A stretch of 64,000 nt of DNA from an uncultured Faecalibacterium sp. (GCA_934524985.1 CAKSYT010000002.1:1-64000), one strand, 5' to 3'. Numbered from the stretch's first letter, positions 16,229 through 24,347 are shown. The notes: a model not told the origin generated them from the sequence alone. Numbers and translations: made by a program.

Positions 16229-16256
16229 ATTATAGCACGAATCGGCCAGAATGCAA
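16229..16256 (-). promoter_or_regulatory. Promoter of rpmE
   Basis: -35 TTGCAT (16251-16256), 16-base spacer, -10 TATAAT (16229-16234). Confidence 0.75.
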
Positions 16257-16274
16257 GAGGGAAATTTAAGTTTT

Positions 16275-16562
16275 TTACAGCTTTTGCAGCGTCCAGCCCT
16301 TTTGTGCCGCCAGCTGCTCCAGCTCCCGGTAAGAAAGCCGCAGCTGCGCAATGTTGAAGCCCGGCAGTTCTGCAAGGCAGCTGCTGTCCTGTACCCGGTG
16401 CAGCAGCTTGCACACCGGCAGCTCCTGTTCGCCGTCCAGCGTATCCAGCCCGGCTACATATTCTCCGCACCGGGGCAGCGGCTGCTGCCAGTCGATGGTT
16501 TTGCAGACCCTTGCAAGCGTAAGGTGGTTGCAGGATATCATCTGCCGGAATTCCAGTTTCAT
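16275..16562 (-). CDS. Hypothetical protein
   Basis: 95 aa from the ATG at 16562 (MKLEFRQMISCNHLTLARV), with GGGGAG 7 bases upstream. Soluble, with Leu/Gln/Glu-rich helices in the C-terminal half (LRLSYRELEQLAAQKGWTLQKL). No family recognised. It is divergent from the XRE regulator at 16702, and the region between carries two operator-like repeats, so the regulator probably controls it. Confidence 0.7.
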   Translation of the reverse strand: MKLEFRQMISCNHLTLARVCKTIDWQQPLPRCGEYVAGLDTLDGEQELPVCKLLHRVQDSSCLAELPGFNIAQLRLSYRELEQLAAQKGWTLQKL

Positions 16563-16620
16563 GATGCTCTCCCCTTTTTGCACCGGAGATTCACAGCTGC
16601 GCCCGGCGCGATACTATGAT

Positions 16621-16660
16621 ATAACATTTTGTTTTATATGTCAATATAACATTTCGTTAT
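16621..16660. promoter_or_regulatory. Tandem operator candidates between divergent genes
   Basis: ATAACATTTCGTTAT (16646-16660) is an inverted repeat (ATAAC-N5-GTTAT). A degenerate copy, ATAACATTTTGTTTT (16621-16635), lies exactly 25 bases away. They sit upstream of a TATACT -10 box (16664-16669) for the XRE gene. Confidence 0.55.
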
Positions 16661-16701
16661 GCCTATACTTTACCTTAAATAAAGCCTTTGAGGTAAACGC
16701 C

Positions 16702-16926
16702 ATGTATCAACGTATCCGGGATCTGCGGGAGGATCGTGATCTGCTGCAAAAGGATGTTGCGGCGTATCTGAAATGTACACAGGTCTGCTATTCAAATTAC
16801 GAGACCGGCAAGCGGGATATCCCCACCGAGGTGCTGATCCAGCTTGCTCATTTCTACCGCACCAGCACCGATTATATCCTTGGCTTGACGGACAACAGTG
16901 CCCCGCCCATTCCCCGCAAAGCATAA
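16702..16926 (+). CDS. XRE family transcriptional regulator
   Basis: 74 aa, essentially one Cro/C1 helix-turn-helix (residues about 4-60: RIRDLREDRDLLQKDVAAYLKCTQVCYSNYETGKRDIPTEVLIQLAHFYRTSTDYILGLTD). ATG at 16702 behind TTGAGGT. No second domain, so it is probably a stand-alone repressor. Likely self-regulated through the repeats at 16621-16660. Confidence 0.9.
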   Translation: MYQRIRDLREDRDLLQKDVAAYLKCTQVCYSNYETGKRDIPTEVLIQLAHFYRTSTDYILGLTDNSAPPIPRKA

Positions 16927-17163
16927 AGCAGCCCCCAAAGCGCGCGTGGCTGTGTGGCGCTTTTTTCGAAAAATGCAACGAAAGCGCATTTGTAAGGCCA
17001 TTTTATCGGACAGTCCATTTATCACCTACTTTATCGCGGTGCTGTTCGGGGCTGTCTAACGTCCGGTAAGCTTTTACAGAATCGGAAATGCTTTAAAATC
17101 GGCTTTGATAAAACGAACGCCCTGCCGCTCGGATGTGAGTAGCAGGGCTCTTTCTATAATATA

Positions 17164-17442
17164 TCAGCAGTAGAATTTAGACTCCCCAAACACGTCATTC
17201 CATTGCGCGATGATATAACTGGAACGGCTTTCGAGAACGTCAACAATTGCGTTTAGCGTTTTTGTCGGAATCTTGGAGTTATTATTGGCGACAATACACC
17301 CGCCTGCTTCTGTTATCCAAATCTTTGTAGCACTGGCATTGGGCACGCCTTTTGCGACATGGACATGGACAGGTTCAAGTGGTGCGCCTTCATTACTCCA
17401 AAAGAAAATCACATAACCAAACAATCGAAACAGACTAGGCAC
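17164..17442 (-). CDS. DUF4160 domain-containing protein
   Basis: 92 aa, GTG start at 17442 behind GGGGGA. It shows the DUF4160 pattern: PSLFRLFGYVIFFWSNEG, then PVHVHVAKG with the conserved His-X-His. DUF4160 proteins are commonly encoded beside a second small protein and have been suspected to form toxin-antitoxin-like pairs, without firm proof. It overlaps the preceding gene by 8 bases. Confidence 0.85.
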   Translation of the reverse strand: MPSLFRLFGYVIFFWSNEGAPLEPVHVHVAKGVPNASATKIWITEAGGCIVANNNSKIPTKTLNAIVDVLESRSSYIIAQWNDVFGESKFYC

Positions 17443-17701
17443 TCTCTATTCCCCCTTCACGAGAAAAGCGGATCAACAGATGTGCCGTAGATTTTATCAA
17501 TTCCTTCAGGCTTGCCATTTCAATTTCAGAATAGCCATTGTTCGTCCATAGATACCCCGGAAGAACGCAGGTTGCGGACTTGAAGCCATTCTCGACAGGT
17601 GTTTCAATCTGAACTCTCACCTGTTCTTGATCTCCATTCTGAATCGGCGAGGAGTACACAATCTCCGTACCATCGTTTAAAGTCATAAAAGGATAAAGCA
17701 T
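17435..17701 (-). CDS. Small hypothetical partner of DUF4160
   Basis: 88 aa from ATG 17701 with AAGAAGGTG upstream. Reads MLYPFMTLNDGTEIVYSSP, mainly beta, then a helical tail ending SREGGIESA. It is translationally coupled to DUF4160 by an 8-base overlap. DUF4160 is usually paired with DUF2442; this protein does not look like DUF2442, so it may be a different partner. Confidence 0.7.
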   Translation of the reverse strand: MLYPFMTLNDGTEIVYSSPIQNGDQEQVRVQIETPVENGFKSATCVLPGYLWTNNGYSEIEMASLKELIKSTAHLLIRFSREGGIESA

Positions 17702-17957
17702 CAAAACACCTTCTTTCTGCTGATATTATATCATGTCACCCCATCCATTTCAATCTATTCCGTCGGATTCCGAGTGCACTTTTGATTGTATAGAAGATAG
17801 AGTCCTCCACCGTTTCCTCTGTGATGGCAGTGATGGGCTGCTCTGTATCCCTCAGAAACCGAAAGAAGCTTCTGCCCTTTGCGGCGTAGAAGTCGAGTGA
17901 GCCTTTTTTCGCGAAAAATCCCTCTCGCCCCTCTAGCGTTGCCAGAAATCGAAACAA
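17702..17957. other. Intergenic stretch downstream of tRNA-Leu
   Basis: No gene with start and ribosome site. The frame that continues out of tRNA-Leu on the minus strand stays open to 17736. Its last 60 codons (ending ETVEDSIFYTIKSALGIRRNRLKWMG) read like real protein without a start, so a decayed gene tail is possible. Confidence 0.35.
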
Positions 17958-18001
17958 AAAAAGCCCAGAATCATTCGAACCAACGAACGATTCTGGGCTT
18001 T
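17958..18001 (-). terminator. Terminator of tRNA-Leu
   Basis: AAAGCCCAGAATC pairs with its complement across a short loop, followed by TTTTTTT on the minus strand. Confidence 0.9.
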
Positions 18002-18005
18002 TACA

Positions 18006-18089
18006 TGCCGCCGACGGGGGTCGAACCCGTACTCTGTCTCCAGAAAGGGATTTTAAGTCCCTCGTGTCTGCCAATTTCACCACAGCGGC
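18006..18089 (-). tRNA. tRNA-Leu (TAA anticodon)
   Basis: 84 bases. The 7-bp acceptor stem is GCCGCTG with CGGCGGC and discriminator A. D-arm GGTGAAATTGGCAGAC, anticodon stem AGGGA/TCCCT with loop CTTAAAA (TAA), a class II long variable arm (TCTGGAGACAGAGT), and T-arm GGGTTCGACCCC. CCA is not encoded. Confidence 0.95.
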
Positions 18090-18229
18090 GCAAACCCGGC
18101 TTACAAAGCCCTGCTGCCCTCTGGCTTGAGAGGGAGCCGGGAATAACAGGTGTGAGGAAAAATTATTACAACCACACTGCTATTCGCAATCTGGTGGTAT
18201 TATCATTTTTATCAAAATCAGCGGCTTTT

Positions 18230-18258
18230 ATGATACAATAGTTTCCCTGTTTTGTCAA
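18230..18258 (-). promoter_or_regulatory. Promoter of tRNA-Leu
   Basis: -35 TTGACA (18253-18258), 17-base spacer, -10 TATCAT (18230-18235). Confidence 0.8.
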
Positions 18259-18282
18259 GAAAAACCGCTTATTCGGTGCTGC

Positions 18283-19800
18283 TTACACCTTGCCGCCGTG
18301 CAGCTCGGCATACATCCGGGAGCGGCACTCGGCCACTGCGGGGGTCATGTTAACATAGTGCTTGTGGGGGCACTCCAAGCGCAACTCGCTTTCCCAAGTC
18401 TCCTCGGTGAGCTGCTTTGCAATGTAGGCCTTCTTCTCCGCAATGGAGGGCAGCTCAATAGCCAGCTCGCCGCCCAGAATATGCGGCACCAGCAGCGGGC
18501 GCACAGCGGTGGGGGTAAAGGTGATGGTGCGCTCGATGGCGTCCGAGTCCAGATTGACCATGGTGACCGGCTTACCGGCCTCGATGACCTCGCCGTCCAT
18601 GGCGATCAGGTCACACTGTGCCTGACCGTTTTCGTCGTACAGACGCCACGGCATCTTCTTGCCCGGGATGATGGCCTTGCTGGCGGAGTCCGAGCACTTC
18701 ATCTTGGGGGTGTAGCTGCCGTCCGGCTTCTTCACCGCCACCAGCTTGTACACACCGCCGAATACGGGGTCGGAGGCGGAGGTGATGAGGTTTTCGCCCA
18801 CGCCGTAGGAGTCGAAGTGTGCGTGCTCGTACAGCTCCATGTTGGCGATCTTCTTCTCGTCCAGACCATTGGAGGCCACCAGCTTGATGTAGGGCTTTCC
18901 GGCGGCATCCAGTGCCTTGCGCAGCCGCTTGGAGCCGCGGGCAAGGTCGCCGGAGTCGATGCGGGCGCTCTTGACGCGGCGGTTGGGGTCGTTGGGGTAT
19001 TTCTCAATGAGATAATCGTCCAGCTTGATCAGGTTGGGCAGGCCGCTTTCCATAATATTATAGGTATCCAGCAGCAGGCTGACCGAATCCGGGTAGGTAT
19101 CGGCAAAGGCCTTGAAGGCATCAAATTCGGTGGGGAAAAACTCGATAAAGCTGTGTGCCACGGTGCCCACAGCCTTGACCTCTGCGCCGAACTTCATCTC
19201 TGCCAGACAGTTGGCCGTGCCGATGCAGCCGCCCAGCACTGCGGCGTAAGCACCATCGTTACCGGCGCTCTCGCCCTGTGCGCGGCGGGTGCCGAACTCC
19301 ATGACGTTGCGGGGGGTGTGGGTGTTCAGGCCGGTGACGCGGGTGGCCTTGGTGGCGATCAGGCTATGGAAGTTCATGGTCTGCAGCAGGTAGGTCTCGA
19401 TCAGGATCGCACCCACCAGATCGCACTCGATGCGCACCATCTGTACATGGGGGTAGCAGACCGTGCCCTCGGGCAGGGCGTACATATCGCCCTTCCACTT
19501 GTAGTTGCGCAGATACTCGCAGAACTCCTCGCTCATGCCCTTGGTGCGCAGCCAGTGGATATCCTGCTCGTTGAAGTGATAGTTCAGCAAAAAGCGGGTC
19601 AGCTTGCGCTGGCCTGCGCTGATGGAATAGCCCTGATTATCCGGGTTTTTGCGGAAGAACATATCAAACACCAGCGTGGTATCCTTAAAGCCATGCAGGA
19701 ACAGGCAGTTTGCCATGGTGAATTCGTAAAAATCCACCACCATCGCGGGGTTATCGTAGTCCTCATCGGGGATATAAGGCTCAACCTTGATCTCGTTCAT
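18283..19800 (-). CDS. pncB: Nicotinate phosphoribosyltransferase
   Basis: 505 aa. Makes nicotinate mononucleotide from nicotinate and PRPP for NAD salvage. Seen are the N-terminal NPDNQGYSISAGQRKLTRFL, the active-site HTPRNVMEFGTRRAQG, the GTVAHSFIEFFPTEFDAF segment with the phosphorylatable His, and RIDSGDLARGSKRLRKALD binding phosphate. ATG at 19800 behind GAGAGGA. A 20-base palindrome sits just after its promoter. Confidence 0.95.
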   Translation of the reverse strand: MNEIKVEPYIPDEDYDNPAMVVDFYEFTMANCLFLHGFKDTTLVFDMFFRKNPDNQGYSISAGQRKLTRFLLNYHFNEQDIHWLRTKGMSEEFCEYLRNYKWKGDMYALPEGTVCYPHVQMVRIECDLVGAILIETYLLQTMNFHSLIATKATRVTGLNTHTPRNVMEFGTRRAQGESAGNDGAYAAVLGGCIGTANCLAEMKFGAEVKAVGTVAHSFIEFFPTEFDAFKAFADTYPDSVSLLLDTYNIMESGLPNLIKLDDYLIEKYPNDPNRRVKSARIDSGDLARGSKRLRKALDAAGKPYIKLVASNGLDEKKIANMELYEHAHFDSYGVGENLITSASDPVFGGVYKLVAVKKPDGSYTPKMKCSDSASKAIIPGKKMPWRLYDENGQAQCDLIAMDGEVIEAGKPVTMVNLDSDAIERTITFTPTAVRPLLVPHILGGELAIELPSIAEKKAYIAKQLTEETWESELRLECPHKHYVNMTPAVAECRSRMYAELHGGKV

Positions 19801-19883
19801 GAATGTTTTCCTCTCTATCTATACCCGGCGTCAGCTCTTCCCTACTGCGCGCCGCCTGCCGCTTGCCCGGCAGGGGGATTTGC

Positions 19884-19903
19884 CGCCCTGTCATGACAGG
19901 GCG
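19884..19903 (-). promoter_or_regulatory. Perfect palindrome at the pncB transcription start
   Basis: CGCCCTGTCATGACAGGGCG is a perfect 20-base palindrome covering about +2 to +21 of the predicted transcript. It is either a repressor operator for NAD-related control or a 5'-end hairpin. Confidence 0.6.
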
Positions 19904-19911
19904 TTTCTATC

Positions 19912-19940
19912 ATGATAGCACGATTTCCCTGCCGGTGCAA
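19912..19940 (-). promoter_or_regulatory. Promoter of pncB
   Basis: -35 TTGCAC (19935-19940), 17-base spacer, -10 TATCAT (19912-19917). Confidence 0.75.
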
Positions 19941-20036
19941 GTATTTTCGCGTAAAAAGAAGGCACCGGGCCCACAGGCTGCGGCTTCCCGTGGCAGAAAC
20001 GTCTGCGGACATTTCTCGCTTCTCTTTTAGCGTATA

Positions 20037-20073
20037 GAAAGAGACCGCCACACAAACGCTGTGCGGCGGTCTC
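20037..20073 (-). terminator. Terminator of guaB
   Basis: GAGACCGCC.CACA stem (20041-20054 with 20060-20073), then TTTC on the minus strand. Same hairpin family as 4645 and 35274. Confidence 0.8.
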
Positions 20074-20108
20074 TGCGCTTATAACAAATAGATTGCTTCG
20101 GGACAGGC

Positions 20109-21623
20109 TTAGCCGTTCATGATGCTGGGGGTAGCGTTCTTCAGCACAACGTCATGGCTGCCGCCCTCCACGATGGAGGTGGAGGAAACAACGGTCAGCT
20201 TAGCCTTCTGCTGCAGCTCGGGGATGGACAGAGCGCCGCAGTTGCACATAGTGCTCTTGACCTTGTACAGAGTGGTCTGCACGCCGTCTGCCAGAGGGCC
20301 TGCGTAGGGCACATAGCTGTCCACGCCCTCCTCAAAGCTCAGCTTGGTGGAGCCGCCCAGGTCGTAGCGCTGCCAGTTGCGGGCGCGGTTGGAGCCTTCG
20401 CCCCAGTACTCCTTCATATACTGGCCGTTGATGCGCACCTTGTTCGTGGGGCTCTCATCAAAACGGGCAAAGTAGCGGCCCAGCATCACGAAGTCTGCGC
20501 CCATAGCCAGAGCGAGGGTGATGTGGTAGTCGTGGACGATGCCGCCGTCGGAGCAGATGGGCACATAGATGCCGGTCTCCTTGTAGTACTCGTCACGAGC
20601 CTTGGCGACCTCAATGACAGCGGTAGCCTGACCGCGGCCGATGCCCTTGGTCTCGCGGGTGATGCAGATGGAGCCGCCGCCGATGCCGATCTTCACGAAG
20701 TCTGCGCCAGCCTCAGCCAGGAAGCGGAAGCCCTCAGCGTCCACCACGTTGCCGGCACCCACCTTGACGGTGTCGCCGTAGTGCTCGCGGATCCAGCCGA
20801 TGGTGCGGCTCTGCCACTCGGAGTAGCCCTCGGAGGAGTCGATGCACAGCACATCCACACCGGCCTCTACCAGTGCGGGCACGCGCTGGGCGTAGTCGCG
20901 GGTGTTGATACCGGCGCCTACAACGTAGCTCTTGTTCTTATCCAGCAGCTCGTTGACGTTTGCCTTGTGGGAATCGTAGTCCTTGCGGAACACCATATAC
21001 ACCAGATTGCCCTCGGCATCCACCAGCGGCAGGGTGTTGATCTTGTTGTCCCAGATGATGTTGTTGCAATCGTGCAGGGAGGTGTTGGCAGGAGCGGTGA
21101 CCAGCTTTTCAATGGGAGTCATAAAGGTGGTGACGCAGGCGTCGTCCGGGGTGTGGTTGACGCGGTAATCGCGGGAAGCCACGATGCCCAGCAGCTTACC
21201 ATTGGGAGTACCGTCGGCAGTAATGGCGATGGTGGAGTGGCCGGTGCGTGCCTTCAGTTCCAGCACGTCGTGCAGGGTGGCAGTGGGAGCCAGATTGGAA
21301 TCGGACACCACATAACCGGCCTTGAAGCTCTTGACGCGGCGCACCATGGCAGCCTCGTTCTCGATGCTCTGAGAGCCATAGATAAAGGAAACGCCGCCCT
21401 GACGAGCCAGTGCAATGGCCAGCTTATCGCCGGAGACCGACTGCATGATGGCGCTGATCATGGGGATATTCATCTGCAGCGGGCACTCCTCCTGTCCCTT
21501 GCGGTACTTGACCAGCGGGGTCTTCAGGCTGACCGCCGTGGGCACATTCTCCGCAGAGGAATAGCCAGGAACCAGCAGGTACTCGCCAAAGGTGCGGGAG
21601 GGTTCTTCGTAGAAATAAGCCAT
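20109..21623 (-). CDS. guaB: IMP dehydrogenase
   Basis: 504 aa. Oxidises IMP to XMP with NAD, the committed step to GMP. TIM barrel interrupted by a CBS pair (about 100-220: [40 protein letters not shown]). Catalytic loop [20 protein letters not shown] with the nucleophilic Cys, and the flap region [14 protein letters not shown]. It starts at ATG 21623 behind AAAGGAG. The sequence departs from the E. coli type (GSICITRE where E. coli has GSICTTRI) but all key residues are present. Confidence 0.95.
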   Translation of the reverse strand: MAYFYEEPSRTFGEYLLVPGYSSAENVPTAVSLKTPLVKYRKGQEECPLQMNIPMISAIMQSVSGDKLAIALARQGGVSFIYGSQSIENEAAMVRRVKSFKAGYVVSDSNLAPTATLHDVLELKARTGHSTIAITADGTPNGKLLGIVASRDYRVNHTPDDACVTTFMTPIEKLVTAPANTSLHDCNNIIWDNKINTLPLVDAEGNLVYMVFRKDYDSHKANVNELLDKNKSYVVGAGINTRDYAQRVPALVEAGVDVLCIDSSEGYSEWQSRTIGWIREHYGDTVKVGAGNVVDAEGFRFLAEAGADFVKIGIGGGSICITRETKGIGRGQATAVIEVAKARDEYYKETGIYVPICSDGGIVHDYHITLALAMGADFVMLGRYFARFDESPTNKVRINGQYMKEYWGEGSNRARNWQRYDLGGSTKLSFEEGVDSYVPYAGPLADGVQTTLYKVKSTMCNCGALSIPELQQKAKLTVVSSTSIVEGGSHDVVLKNATPSIMNG

Positions 21624-22171
21624 AATCAAACTCCTTTTCTCTTAACACATCCGATTAACGCATCCGATAAAGATCAGCATCAAAATCATTCATGTTTGCT
21701 GCCTATAAATTGATTGTATATACTTTACCACAAAGCCCGCAAGAATACAAACCCCTGCCGCGCCAAACTTTATAATTGTCCTTTGCGGAAAAACAGACAA
21801 ATTGCCAAGCGTTTCCGGGCATTGGTCATACTTTGATTTTTGAAGTATCACTTTTACAGGCAAATCAGGGCTTACAAAATGCAAAAAAGCTCGTCCGAAT
21901 CACCGGACGAGCCCTTTTGCACACGAAGCGGGACACTGCCTGTGCGGCGCATGGATCATAGCTGTGAAGGAGAACAGCCGGAGGAGGAGGATCCGCGCCC
22001 AGTATCCCAAAAACAAGAAGAAAAAGATTTCACACACAGCCTTGGGGCTTTGCCCTTGCTGTAACCATATTGTAACTCTTTTGAAACCGTTTTGCAATAG
22101 GGTTTTGTAATTTTTTTGTAATTTATTTTGTTAACTTTTTATGTCCTCTTTCAGAAAGCATACTTTCCTTT
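21624..22171. other. Intergenic region upstream of guaB
   Basis: Holds the guaB ribosome site and a candidate promoter (-35 TTGCGG at 21737-21742, -10 TACAAT at 21713-21718, minus strand). A GC-rich hairpin GCTCGTCCG at 21888-21912 with a minus-strand T run follows. Then comes an AT-rich stretch (22060-22170). No ORF with a credible start was found. Confidence 0.5.
21885..21920 (-). terminator. Terminator-like hairpin without an obvious gene
   Basis: GGGCTCGTCCGG pairs with its complement, followed by TTTTTTGC on the minus strand. There is no recognisable minus-strand gene upstream, so an unannotated RNA or a gene relic is possible. Confidence 0.5.
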
Positions 22172-22297
22172 AAAGGCTTCCCCCGGCCGGGGGAAGCTGT
22201 CACCGCAGGTGACTGATGAGGGCGCTGTTGCGTAGTTACCCCTCATCCGTCTGCTCACTGCGTTCGCAGCCACCTTCCCCCCAAGGGGTGAAGGCTT
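22172..22297. repeat. Dispersed palindrome-rich intergenic repeat
   Basis: A run of nested hairpins: CTTCCCCCGG palindrome (22178-22197), GTCACC/GGTGAC, GATGAGGG/CCCCTCATC, CTGCG/CGCAG and a closing CCTTC.CCCC/GGGG.GAAGG (22272-22294). The composition matches short mobile-type repeats I remember between genes in this bacterial group. No coding capacity. Confidence 0.55.
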
Positions 22298-22430
22298 TTG
22301 CTTCGTGGCAAACTGCAAAAATTGATTTCCATAAGCTGCTGCAAACATTATTTCCCTTTTTGTGCCCGGTATGGTATACTGGTTTTGAATATGCTGCCAC
22401 AGGCAGAAAAAAGGAGTTTAGGATACGGAT

Positions 22431-23231
22431 ATGAAAACAAAATTGGGTATTGTGGGCTGCGGTTTTCTGGGCAACATCGTGGCTGACGCGTGGAAGAAAG
22501 GTCTGCTGCCGGACTACGAGCTGGTGGGCGTGACCAGCCGCACCCGCGCCTCGGCTGAAAAGACCGCTGCCAGCGTTGGCTGCGCCGTCTGCGAGGATGT
22601 GGACGCGCTGCTGGCACTTGAGCCGGAGTACATCGTGGAGGCTGCCTCGGTGGAGTCGGTGCGCGCCATGGCCATCCCGGTTCTGAAGCGGGGCGTGAAT
22701 CTGGTCATTCTGTCCATCGGTGCCTTTGCGGATCTGGATTTCTACGCACAGGTCAAGGCAGCCGCCGTGGAGGGCGGTGCCAAGGTTCATCTGGCCAGCG
22801 GTGCCATCGGCGGCTTTGACGTGCTGCAGACTGTCACCCTGATGGCACAGGCACAGGGCTTGCCGGAGACCGCCGGCATCGAGACCCACACCGGTGCAAA
22901 GGGCTTCCGCAACACCCCGGTGTGGGCAGAGCATCTGCTGACCGACACCGAAAAGACCACCGTGTTCACCGGCAACGCAAAGCAGGCCATTGCTACCTTC
23001 CCCCGCCGGGTAAACGTGGCGGTGGCTACCTCTCTGGCAACCACCGGTCCCGAGATCACCGGTGTGACCATGCACTCCGTGCCCGGCTGGGTGGGCGATG
23101 ACCACTGCATCACCGCTGAGATCGAGGGCGTGAAGGCTGTGGTGGATATCTGCTCCTCCACCAGCGCCATTGCGGGCTGGAGCGCCGTCTCCCTGCTGCG
23201 CAATCTGTCCTCGCCCGTCTGCTTCTACTAA
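22431..23231 (+). CDS. Aspartate dehydrogenase-like (NadX/DUF108) oxidoreductase
   Basis: 266 aa. Rossmann opening GIVGCGFLGNIVADAW (residues 5-20). Then comes the family's VEAASVESVRAMAIPVLKRGVNLVILSIGAFADLDF and the substrate region VHLASGAIGGFDVLQTV, all close to L-aspartate dehydrogenase (amination of oxaloacetate or oxidation of Asp, sometimes feeding NAD synthesis). No nadA or nadC is adjacent. It is followed after 18 bases by a 2-hydroxyacid-dehydrogenase homologue, so the pair probably acts on one unusual substrate. ATG at 22431; ribosome site AAGGAG. Confidence 0.82.
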   Translation: MKTKLGIVGCGFLGNIVADAWKKGLLPDYELVGVTSRTRASAEKTAASVGCAVCEDVDALLALEPEYIVEAASVESVRAMAIPVLKRGVNLVILSIGAFADLDFYAQVKAAAVEGGAKVHLASGAIGGFDVLQTVTLMAQAQGLPETAGIETHTGAKGFRNTPVWAEHLLTDTEKTTVFTGNAKQAIATFPRRVNVAVATSLATTGPEITGVTMHSVPGWVGDDHCITAEIEGVKAVVDICSSTSAIAGWSAVSLLRNLSSPVCFY

Positions 23232-23249
23232 TATAAGGAGGAGTCCGTC

Positions 23250-24146
23250 ATGTTTGAAAAGCTTGTTGCCATTGAGCCTGTCAGCCTGATTCCCTCTGCC
23301 GAGGAAGAGCTGCATCGCTATGCCAAAGAGGTCGTGCTGTACCGGGACGTGCCCGGCAGCGACGATGAGATGGTGCGCCGCATCGGGGATGCCGATGCCG
23401 TGCTGCTGAGCTACACCTCCCGCATGGGCAAGGAAGTCATTGCGCAGTGCCCCAACATCCGCTATATCGGCATGTGCTGCAGCCTGTACTCTGAGGAGAG
23501 CGCCAACGTGGATATCGCCTACGCACGCACCCGGGGCATCAAGGTGCTGGGCATCCGGGATTACGGTGACCGCGGCGTTGTGGAGTACGTTCTGCACGAG
23601 CTGACCGGCCTGCTGCACGGCTTTGGGATGCCCATGCTGCGGGACGAGCCGGTGGAGATCACCGGCCTGAAGGTGGGCATCGTGGGGCTGGGCGTTTCCG
23701 GCCGGATGATCGCCGATGCGCTGCAATTTATGGGCGCAGAGATCAGCTACTTTGCCCGCAGCGCAAAGCCGGACGCCGAGGCTGCCGGTATGACCTTCAA
23801 GTCCCTGCCCCTGCTGCTGGCAGACAGCGAGGTGGTGTTCACCTGCCTGAACAAGAACGTGCTGCTGCTGGGCGAAAACGAGTTTGCCCAGCTGGGTGCA
23901 GGCAAGGTGCTGTTCAACACCTCCATCGGCCCCGGTTTTGATTCCGCCGCTCTGGAAAAGTGGCTCGATCTGCCCGGCACCCGCTTCTTCTGCGACACCC
24001 GCGCCGCCGCCGGCCCTGTGGCTGAGGGCTTCTTTGCCCGGGAAAACGTGTGCTGCGCCAATGTGTCCGCAGGCCGCACCAAGCAGGCCTTTGTACTGCT
24101 GAGCAAAAAGGTGCTGGACAACATCCGCACCGCACTGGGCGAATAA
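23250..24146 (+). CDS. D-2-hydroxyacid dehydrogenase-fold protein, catalytic residues missing
   Basis: 298 aa. NAD-binding domain of the D-isomer-specific dehydrogenases (GLKVGIVGLGVSGRMIADAL at about 140-159) between two halves of the flavodoxin-like domain. Where active enzymes have an Arg in NTARG this reads NTSIGPGFD. Where they have the His in PHIAG(x)T this reads ANVSAGRT. The Glu between them is also absent (FFCDTRAAAG). The length is about 20 residues shorter than typical. It follows the NadX-like gene with an AAGGAGGA ribosome site. Perhaps it is a binding or regulatory subunit, or an enzyme with altered chemistry. Confidence 0.8.
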   Translation: MFEKLVAIEPVSLIPSAEEELHRYAKEVVLYRDVPGSDDEMVRRIGDADAVLLSYTSRMGKEVIAQCPNIRYIGMCCSLYSEESANVDIAYARTRGIKVLGIRDYGDRGVVEYVLHELTGLLHGFGMPMLRDEPVEITGLKVGIVGLGVSGRMIADALQFMGAEISYFARSAKPDAEAAGMTFKSLPLLLADSEVVFTCLNKNVLLLGENEFAQLGAGKVLFNTSIGPGFDSAALEKWLDLPGTRFFCDTRAAAGPVAEGFFARENVCCANVSAGRTKQAFVLLSKKVLDNIRTALGE

Positions 24147-24174
24147 GCGGTGCATTTTGCGCAGCCTGTTTTTC

Positions 24175-24203
24175 TTGCATCTTTTCCCCGATTGTGGTAT
24201 GCT
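24175..24203 (+). promoter_or_regulatory. Promoter of thiD-tenA
   Basis: -35 TTGCAT (24175-24180), 17-base spacer, -10 TATGCT (24198-24203), just upstream of the TPP riboswitch. Confidence 0.75.
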
Positions 24204-24215
24204 TTCTATTATAAA

Positions 24216-24299
24216 AAGGGAGTCCGCGCAAAGCGGGCTGAGAGTGGGCTGTATTGCCCTGACCTGTGACCTGATTTGGATCATGCCAACGTAGGGAGA
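24216..24299 (+). ncRNA. TPP (THI box) riboswitch
   Basis: Carries the conserved elements in order: GGGAGTCC, the pyrimidine-sensing CTGAGAGTGGG, CCCTGACC, then CCTGATTTGGATCATGCCAACGTAGGGA split across the P4/P5 arm. Binds thiamine pyrophosphate and represses the thiamine genes downstream. Confidence 0.95.
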
Positions 24300-24312
24300 T
24301 AGCGCTTTTATC

Positions 24313-24347
24313 TGCGGATATGTCTTTGCGGGCATATCCGCATTTTT
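24313..24347 (+). terminator. Riboswitch-controlled terminator
   Basis: TGCGGATATG pairs with CATATCCGCA, followed by TTTTTGC. This is the expression platform of the TPP riboswitch. Confidence 0.9.

Noticed and set aside
17879-18241. Plus- and minus-strand open frames running through tRNA-Leu
   Set aside because: Translated tRNA sequence (the GVEPVL and VKLADTRDLKS patterns are tRNA shadows).
20037-20100. Operator for guaB read from the hairpin at 20041
   Set aside because: It lies after the stop codon, pairs perfectly and has a T run, so it is the terminator.
21624-21742. Purine riboswitch in front of guaB
   Set aside because: The space between the candidate promoter and the start codon is only about 90 bases and lacks the purine aptamer's conserved loops.
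22172-22297. CRISPR-like array
   Set aside because: The palindromes differ from each other and there are no regular spacers.
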